Below, piece after piece: positions 1 to 4,824 of a stretch of DNA of 7,742 nt. The notes beneath the pieces were generated by a model. The model was not told the origin of the DNA and did not search any database. It saw nothing but the letters and a program-made list of their open reading frames with translations. Each line of letters opens with the position of its first letter. The first letter of the stretch is position 1. Both the position numbers and the translations under genes were made by a program. The stretch is from assembly GCA_947177925.1 (NCBI GenBank), contig CAMWWJ010000156.1, positions 1-7,742 of the forward strand. The letters are read 5' to 3'. This DNA is from an uncultured Lachnospiraceae bacterium (GTDB lineage: Bacteria; Bacillota; Clostridia; Lachnospirales; Lachnospiraceae).

Positions 1-75
1 CTCCTTACGTTATCCACCTGTGATTATGAGCAGGAGGATGGCAGATTTGTTGTGGTGGCAAAGCGAATTTCGTAA
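1..75 (+). CDS. Class B sortase, C-terminal end only (partial, 5' end outside window)
   Basis: Reading from base 1 gives 24 codons and a TAA stop at 73-75. The peptide opens LLTLSTCDYE and continues to GRFVVVAKRIS. TLSTC is the active-site signature of class B sortases, with the nucleophilic cysteine at bases 19-21. The arginine at 43-45, eight residues later and just before the FVVVAK strand, sits where the family's catalytic arginine belongs. Sortases are membrane-tethered transpeptidases that cleave a surface protein at its sorting motif and join it to the cell wall or to another protein. The catalytic histidine and the N-terminal membrane anchor lie upstream of the window. The stop is only 16 nt before the start of a large surface protein that carries a sorting signal, and a second such protein follows, so these are the likely substrates. 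Only 24 residues are visible, but the motif plus context make the family call strong; the subfamily is inferred. Confidence 0.88.
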   Translation, partial: LLTLSTCDYEQEDGRFVVVAKRIS

Positions 76-80
76 AATAA

Positions 81-85
81 AGGAG
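81..85 (+). promoter_or_regulatory. Ribosome-binding site deciding the start of the first surface protein
   Basis: AGGAG lies 6 nt before the ATG at 92, in the short gap after the sortase stop. It supports ATG 92 over the in-frame GTG at 20 or ATGs at 26 and 38, which lie inside the sortase coding sequence and would put extra non-signal residues before the basic signal peptide. Confidence 0.85.
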
Positions 86-91
86 AAGATT

Positions 92-220
92 ATGGCAAAG
101 AAAAGAAAACCCAGGAGATTAAAAGCAAAAATCAGGAGAACCATATGCGCCACCATGGCGGCAGTGTTCATGATTTCGGCAGTTTTGGTGGCAGCGATTC
201 CAGTGCAGAACGTGCAGGCG
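92..220 (+). other. Signal peptide of the first surface protein
   Basis: The first 43 codons encode a long basic n-region (KKRKPRR and more), a hydrophobic core from about residue 17 to 37, and a V-Q-A site before DDG. This predicts Sec export and signal peptidase I cleavage after residue 43. No YSIRK/G-S motif and no lipobox cysteine is present; the single cysteine (C19) lies at the start of the core. Confidence 0.85.
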
Positions 221-3200
221 GATGATGGCGCTATCCAAATCGGAGTAACACCGGAGGAATCCAGTATTCCGCAAATATCGGCTGATGGGGCTACCCCTAT
301 TTATACAACCGGAGATGGTATGTTTCAGTTTGCCTATATTAATCGGCTGAACAGCTCTGATAAGATTGCAGTTATAGTAGGATATGTAGCGAGCAGGAGC
401 CTGGATGGCGGGCTGCTTACCATTCCGGATACCGTAAATGGATACAAAAAATTAACGGATACCCATGGAACAGATTTAGGATACGTGGCATCCTCCCAGG
501 ATGGAACTCCCCTTTATTATGCTGTTTACAGAGATGTGGAAGTGCCTACGGGAAATACCATATGGTCTCCGGTTTATGATGATAACGGAAATCAGATTGG
601 TACGGTAAGCTCCAATGAAATGAAGAAGGAAAAGGAGCTTGAAGGTTACAAGCCATGCTTCTACAGCACAGACTACAGAAGTCAGTGGGAAGGGCTTGGA
701 AGTGAAGAGTTTTTCTATAAAGCGGATCCTGATCTGCCGGATGCTGATTTAAACAATTACAGGGCAACTACTACCGATGATAAAAAGTGGGTAAGAGATG
801 CGGAAGTTGCTTATATTTCTAATCAGCATGTAAAGAGCAAAACAACGGAAAATGTGAAATGGGACTGGGTGCTGGATGAAACGCCGGATATGGGAGTTTT
901 TTCCATGGCCGGAAATATCATTACGTTAAAAACGGGAGAAAAGCTGTTAGGTATTGGAGACAATGCTTTTAGGGGCTGCAGTTCCTTACAGGCCATCGTG
1001 CTGGCAAACGGTGCCAATACGATAGGTAATTATGCTTTTGCGGAGTGTATCAACTTAAAGACTGTGGATATTAATTTACATTCCAGCGTTTCCAAAATCG
1101 GGCATCATGCATTTTATAACTGTCGGGGGCTTCGTTCCTTTACAATGCCTATTTTCACCTCTTATCTGGGTGATTCGGCATTTGAAGGCTGTTCTGCCAT
1201 GACGGACGTTGTCTTATATGGAAAGGATGAGGCAGGAGACGAGTATAATGTTTCCTTAAAGAAAATAGGACCTCATGCTTTTAAGAATTGTACCAGATTA
1301 AAGAGCCTTGATTTCCCAGACAGTTTTTACCAGGAAAACGAGGATCTGGATCTTAGCCTGGTGGAAGGCTGCAGCAGTCTGGAATATATTACGATCAATA
1401 ACGATTCTCTGAAATTTTCAGAAACATTAGGGGGAAGCTTTGGCTTCAAAGAATTTATCAATCAGGTAAGCGAACGATTCTATTTTGCGGGATATGGCGT
1501 ATCGGCAATCCATGATGTGGCAACGCAGGAAGGAATTGCATTTAAGTATCTGGATGATCCTTATCTGTATGAGAAGGTTGTAGAAGAAGTGGATCCAAAT
1601 ACCGGTGTAGGTACTGGAAAGCATATTACATACCGGGTGGATGAAGACAACAATCTTCGCTACTTTAATATGGAAGATGGAGTAGAAAATGTAGAGATTC
1701 CTGGTGCAATCGGACCTTATAACATTACCAAGATCGGCTCTGACAGCTTTCAGGGAAATTGTGATTTACGGAAAATAACGATTCCTTCGTCCATAACGGA
1801 AATCGGGGAATATGCTTTTAAAGGATGCCACGGTCTGGAAGACGTGATTTTCCAGAAACCTATTAACCTGACGGATATTGGTGCAGGCGCATTCCATACT
1901 CAGGATGCTTCCTGTTCTCATGCCTCCTCACTTACCAGAAATCCGAAGCTGACCTTTACGGGAACAGTTTCGCCGTATTCGAAACCTTTCGAGTATGCAA
2001 TGAATCCTGCAAATAATATTAACAGAGGCAATCAGGAAGTGACCTACATAACTTTTTATAGCGGATGGCCCAGCAATCTGACAGTTCGTTATAATCCGGC
2101 AACGGATTTGAATGAGTTAGTAGATTATCCTACTTATGAATCCTTAAGGGGCGGTACGATTTCCTTCCCTGATACGACTCAGGAGCAAAAGATTGCAGCA
2201 AGAGATGCCGTAAAGGTATATGAAGATTATAAGTCAGGAAGTTCTTCTGTACAGCCTACTCAGGATCAGTTTGATATTGTCAACTCTGCACTGAATGTAA
2301 AGCTGCCAAATGGAATCGAATCCATAGCAGTAGGTCTCTTTTCCGGTAAGGATGAAGAGGGCAGAGATGTAAGCTCTGTTTCAGGCAATGCTTTAAGAGG
2401 TGCCAATAATCGTATTGAGAGCATCGAAATGGAGTCCGTACTGAGCATTCCGGCATATGCCTTTTATGGATGTGAGAGATTGCAGACTGTAGTTACAAAG
2501 AGCAGTGGCAATGAGGATGGAGAATATATTGGCAATTATGCTTTTGGTAATTGTGATAACCTGATGAATGTAAGCTTATCCCCGAACTTGACGAAATTTG
2601 GCTTAAGACCGTTTGCGGACTGTGAAAAGCTTACCTTTGTAGGGTTCCCGGAAAGTCCTTATTTTGTATGTGATAATGGTATTATCTTCGGAATGGAAAA
2701 CGGAGTGAAGACCAGCATTGTAGAATGTCTGGAAACGAGAGGCCTGACAGGGGATTATGCGGTTGGCTCCAGTATGGTAGCCAAAGGCGAGCTGGAAGGC
2801 ATTAAGAGCATTGCTGATGAAGCATTTATGGATTGTGTGGGAATTGGTGATGTGGATTTATCCTTATCTGCTATAGAAGAAATACCAGTAAGCTGTTTTG
2901 AAAACACCACCACGTTGTTTTCCGTTGAGATACCGGAAACAGCAAAGGTAATCAGGGAAAGAGCATTCAGGAACAGTGCGGTGCGTTCCCTTAGGATTCC
3001 AAGCAGTGTCAGCTTTATAGATTCTACGGCATTTACTAATGGGAATGGCACTGTCAATAAAAATATTACCATTTCCTGTGAAGAAGGAAGTGCAGCAGAA
3101 ACCTTTGCCAAGTTATATGGACTGACATTAGGAGATATGATTCAGCCAACCTTTACTGTTGTATTTTTTGACTGGGATGATACCATTTTAAAGACCCAAA

Positions 3201-4726
3201 AGGTAGAAAAGGGCAGTGATGCGGAACCACCTGTAGATCCTGTAAGAAAGGGTTATACCTTTGTAGGATGGAAAGGTGACTATACTTCCGTAGCAAGGGA
3301 TATGTCTATTTATGCTTTTTATGACAGAACTGATGATGATGTAAAGGGAACTACTTATAAAGTAATCTTTTACGATTGGGATGATAAGATTCTTGACGAA
3401 CAGGATGTAATGGATGGAAAGGATGCCCATACGCCGCCTTCACCTACCAGAGAGGGATATATATTTACAGGGTGGAGACCGGGATATTCTAAGGTAACCT
3501 CTGATTTGTCCATATATGCCCAATATGAAAAGCTGGACCCGGAAGATAAGAGAATTACAGTTAATTTCTACAATTATGACGGTACATTGGTAAGCACTCA
3601 GAAAATTGATCCAGGAGCTTCTGCCATGGCACCGGCTAATCCCACAAGGGAAGGCTATACCTTTACCGGATGGATACCAAGCTATTTGAACCTGACAAAG
3701 GATACAGATGTTTATGCCCAGTTTGAAAAGAGTGAGATTAGCGGTTCCAGTAGTAATACTTCTAACAGCGGTTCCAATAACAACAATAATAACAATAACA
3801 ATAATAACAATAACAATAATACAAATACAAACGGTACTTATACAGTGACCGTAAATGGAGGAACAGGAAGCGGAAGTTACAGGCAGGGATCAACCGTTAC
3901 TATTACGGCAGGAACTGTTTCGGGAAGGACCTTTACCGGTTGGACGGTAAATTCAGGCGGAGTGACCCTGGGAAGCAATACTGCTGCATCTACCACGTTT
4001 GTCATGCCGGGAAATGCTGTTGTCATTACTGCAAACTTTACAAACAGCGGAACTTCTGCAACTACAAACTCGGGAAGCAACCGCAAACCTGTATCAGGAA
4101 ATTCAACAGGAACTGTAAGCAATAAAAATACGGGAACAAAAGGCAATGGAAATACAACAGTGGATATTACGAAAACAGGTATTTCCAATAGGAATGTTGC
4201 TTCAGCAACTGTAAATGGGTCTTCAGACAATTTTATTGTAAAGATTACAGACAGTGAAGAAGCAAGAGCAGCAATGGAACAGGCATTGTTAGCAGAATAC
4301 GGAAGTCTGGATTCCATTAAGTTCTTTGCCATGGATATTTCTCTGTATGACTCTACAGGTACAAACAGAATTACCAACACAGCGGGTCTTTCAGTAAATA
4401 TCACGATACCGATTCCGGATGCGTTGGCAGAATATGCGGGAAATAATAAGGTGGCAGGCGTAGTGAACGGCTCCCTGGATAAATTGTCTCCAAGATTTAC
4501 AAGCATTAACGGTGTGCCATGTATATCCTTTGTGGCAACTCATTTCTCACCATATGGAGTGTATGTAGATACTGCTCATTTATCGGCGGGAGCTACCATT
4601 GATGCAACACCTACAACTGGTGATGGACTTCATCCAAAATGGTTTTTGGCAATTGGTCTTGCAGCTTTATCCATCTTAAGCCTTTGTATGATGGATACTA
4701 AGAAAAAAGTAATTATGAAAGTATAG
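92..4726 (+). CDS. Large LRR_5 (BspA-type) surface protein with Flg_new repeats and PxTGD sorting signal
   Basis: A 1544-residue secreted, probably wall-anchored adhesin-like protein. Residues 1-43 are a signal peptide with 10 basic residues in the first 16 and likely cleavage after VQA. Residues 44-280 are mostly unrecognised, though 92-120 resemble a first LRR_5 strand. LRR_5 repeats (I-G-x-x-A-F-x-x-C pattern) fill about 280-440, 512-602 and 736-1017, roughly 15 copies, with unrecognised inserts at 441-511 and 603-735. Three ungapped 59-residue Listeria-Bacteroides (Flg_new) repeats lie at 1021-1079, 1089-1147 and 1155-1213. Next come an Asn15 linker (1229-1243), a divergent InlB B-like domain (1250-1318), a Thr/Ser/Asn/Gly linker, and a module ending HFSPYG at 1484-1489. 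PTTGD at 1507-1511 precedes a hydrophobic segment (1517-1534) and a KKK tail. It sits between a class B sortase and a related protein, likely in one operon. LRR_5 proteins often bind host or matrix ligands; the ligand here is unknown. The architecture is clear, the adhesin role inferred. Confidence 0.93.
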   Translation: MAKKRKPRRLKAKIRRTICATMAAVFMISAVLVAAIPVQNVQADDGAIQIGVTPEESSIPQISADGATPIYTTGDGMFQFAYINRLNSSDKIAVIVGYVASRSLDGGLLTIPDTVNGYKKLTDTHGTDLGYVASSQDGTPLYYAVYRDVEVPTGNTIWSPVYDDNGNQIGTVSSNEMKKEKELEGYKPCFYSTDYRSQWEGLGSEEFFYKADPDLPDADLNNYRATTTDDKKWVRDAEVAYISNQHVKSKTTENVKWDWVLDETPDMGVFSMAGNIITLKTGEKLLGIGDNAFRGCSSLQAIVLANGANTIGNYAFAECINLKTVDINLHSSVSKIGHHAFYNCRGLRSFTMPIFTSYLGDSAFEGCSAMTDVVLYGKDEAGDEYNVSLKKIGPHAFKNCTRLKSLDFPDSFYQENEDLDLSLVEGCSSLEYITINNDSLKFSETLGGSFGFKEFINQVSERFYFAGYGVSAIHDVATQEGIAFKYLDDPYLYEKVVEEVDPNTGVGTGKHITYRVDEDNNLRYFNMEDGVENVEIPGAIGPYNITKIGSDSFQGNCDLRKITIPSSITEIGEYAFKGCHGLEDVIFQKPINLTDIGAGAFHTQDASCSHASSLTRNPKLTFTGTVSPYSKPFEYAMNPANNINRGNQEVTYITFYSGWPSNLTVRYNPATDLNELVDYPTYESLRGGTISFPDTTQEQKIAARDAVKVYEDYKSGSSSVQPTQDQFDIVNSALNVKLPNGIESIAVGLFSGKDEEGRDVSSVSGNALRGANNRIESIEMESVLSIPAYAFYGCERLQTVVTKSSGNEDGEYIGNYAFGNCDNLMNVSLSPNLTKFGLRPFADCEKLTFVGFPESPYFVCDNGIIFGMENGVKTSIVECLETRGLTGDYAVGSSMVAKGELEGIKSIADEAFMDCVGIGDVDLSLSAIEEIPVSCFENTTTLFSVEIPETAKVIRERAFRNSAVRSLRIPSSVSFIDSTAFTNGNGTVNKNITISCEEGSAAETFAKLYGLTLGDMIQPTFTVVFFDWDDTILKTQKVEKGSDAEPPVDPVRKGYTFVGWKGDYTSVARDMSIYAFYDRTDDDVKGTTYKVIFYDWDDKILDEQDVMDGKDAHTPPSPTREGYIFTGWRPGYSKVTSDLSIYAQYEKLDPEDKRITVNFYNYDGTLVSTQKIDPGASAMAPANPTREGYTFTGWIPSYLNLTKDTDVYAQFEKSEISGSSSNTSNSGSNNNNNNNNNNNNNNNTNTNGTYTVTVNGGTGSGSYRQGSTVTITAGTVSGRTFTGWTVNSGGVTLGSNTAASTTFVMPGNAVVITANFTNSGTSATTNSGSNRKPVSGNSTGTVSNKNTGTKGNGNTTVDITKTGISNRNVASATVNGSSDNFIVKITDSEEARAAMEQALLAEYGSLDSIKFFAMDISLYDSTGTNRITNTAGLSVNITIPIPDALAEYAGNNKVAGVVNGSLDKLSPRFTSINGVPCISFVATHFSPYGVYVDTAHLSAGATIDATPTTGDGLHPKWFLAIGLAALSILSLCMMDTKKKVIMKV
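929..1411 (+). repeat. LRR_5 block 1 of the first surface protein
   Basis: About residues 280-440. Five clear repeat cores follow one another: IGDNAFRGC, IGNYAFAEC, IGHHAFYNC, LGDSAFEGC and IGPHAFKNC, each followed by a short L-x-x-hydrophobic strand. A degenerate VEGCSSLEYI core closes the block. This is the BspA/LRR_5 pattern, expected to form a curved solenoid. Confidence 0.85.
1625..1897 (+). repeat. LRR_5 block 2 of the first surface protein
   Basis: About residues 512-602. It opens with ITYRVDEDNNLRYF, a typical leading strand of an LRR_5 run, then gives cores IGSDSFQGNC, IGEYAFKGC and IGAGAF with ITIPSSIT between them. The block stops abruptly at residue 602, before a non-LRR insert. 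Confidence 0.8.
2297..3142 (+). repeat. LRR_5 block 3 of the first surface protein
   Basis: About residues 736-1017. Cores include IPAYAFYGC, IGNYAFGNC, FGLRPFADC, IADEAFMDC, IPVSCFENT, IRERAFRNS and IDSTAF. The later copies lose the conserved cysteine. The block ends with the AAETFAKLYGLT stretch that commonly caps LRR_5 runs (a short helix after the last strand). Confidence 0.82.
3152..3730 (+). repeat. Three Listeria-Bacteroides (Flg_new / InlB B-type) repeats
   Basis: Residues 1021-1079, 1089-1147 and 1155-1213 align without gaps, 59 residues each. Shared positions include V/I-x-F-x-D/N-W/Y-D near the start, P-x-R-x-G-Y-x-F-x-G-W in the middle and Y-A-x-Y/F near the end. Spacers of 9 and 7 residues separate them. 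The DNA copies differ at many synonymous sites, so the duplication is not recent. The fold is a small beta-grasp-like domain, expected to form a stalk holding the LRR part away from the wall. Confidence 0.88.
3776..3820 (+). repeat. Poly-Asn AAT/AAC triplet tract
   Basis: Fifteen consecutive asparagine codons, residues 1229-1243, are written as a mixture of AAT and AAC. Inside it a 15-nt unit (AATAACAATAACAAT) occurs twice in perfect tandem, at 3788-3802 and 3803-3817. It follows a Ser/Gly/Asn segment and joins the Flg_new stalk to the next domain as a flexible linker. Confidence 0.95.
3839..4045 (+). other. Divergent InlB B-repeat-like domain
   Basis: Residues 1250-1318 begin YTVTVNGGTGSGSY and run through QGSTVTITA, FTGWTVNSGG and FVMPGNAVVITANF. 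This is the pattern of the divergent InlB B-repeat family: strand, G-x-T-V-x-I-x-A, F-x-G-W, T-T-F-x-M-P, V-x-I-x-A-x-F. It is a beta-rich extracellular module, flanked on both sides by low-complexity linkers. Confidence 0.8.
4229..4564 (+). other. C-terminal HFSPYG module, copy in the first protein
   Basis: Residues 1380-1491. It begins NFIVKITDSEEARAAMEQAL, passes through a LLAEYGSLDSIKFFAMDISL segment and ends FVATHFSPYGVYVD. The matching region of the downstream protein has the same order of motifs. Proteins of this class often carry a beta-sandwich-like domain with an HFS-x-Y signature just before the sorting signal; no enzyme motif is seen. Confidence 0.75.
4607..4723 (+). other. Putative sortase sorting signal of the first protein (TPTTGD)
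   Basis: TPTTGD at residues 1506-1511 is followed by GLH, PKWFLAIGL and a hydrophobic run to about residue 1534, then D-T-KKK near the C-terminus. The order (PxTG motif, hydrophobic stretch, positive tail) is that of a cell-wall sorting signal, using a PxTG rather than LPxTG motif. Cleavage would be expected between T1509 and G1510. Confidence 0.8.
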
Positions 4727-4729
4727 GAG
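4725..4729 (+). promoter_or_regulatory. Ribosome-binding site overlapping the upstream stop codon
   Basis: AGGAG begins within the TAG stop of the first surface protein (4724-4726) and ends 5 nt before ATG 4735. Ribosomes finishing the first gene therefore sit on the second gene's start region, which favours coupled translation. Confidence 0.88.
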
Positions 4730-4734
4730 AATTT

Positions 4735-4824
4735 ATGGGGAAAAAAGTGAGAAAGAGCATTTCCGTATTGTTATTGGCACTTGCAATAGCAGTTACTCAG
4801 ATTCCGGCTTCTAATGTAGGAGCC
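4735..4824 (+). other. Signal peptide of the second surface protein
   Basis: The first 30 codons: basic MGKKVRK, hydrophobic core VLLLALAIAV, then V-G-A before VNH. It predicts Sec export with cleavage after residue 30. It is shorter and much less basic than the upstream protein's leader. Confidence 0.87.

Noticed and set aside
20..91. A longer start for the first surface protein (GTG at 20, or ATG at 26 or 38)
   Set aside because: These bases encode the sortase tail in another frame, and ATG 92 has its own AGGAG and begins a normal signal peptide.
2755..3111. A 118-codon minus-strand open frame (and similar ones at 6078-6395 and 6523-6873)
   Set aside because: All are fully antisense to well-supported LRR_5 or adjoining coding sequence and show no recognisable domain.
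3152..3730. The Flg_new array as recent DNA duplication or an assembly artefact
   Set aside because: The three copies differ at many synonymous and non-synonymous sites, so they are old, genuine protein repeats.
3776..3820. The AAT/AAC tract as a CRISPR or mobile-element repeat
   Set aside because: It is an in-frame codon repeat with no spacers or target-site duplication.
3940..4125. A 61-codon plus-strand frame inside the first gene
   Set aside because: It is an out-of-frame overlap with clear domain-coding sequence and has a Cys/His/Lys-rich low-quality translation.
3877..4506. A 209-codon open frame on the minus strand
   Set aside because: It lies antisense to the Thr/Asn/Gly-rich C-terminal third of the first protein. 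Its Val/Leu/Ala/Pro-rich translation mirrors those codons, and no convincing gene context or domain is seen.
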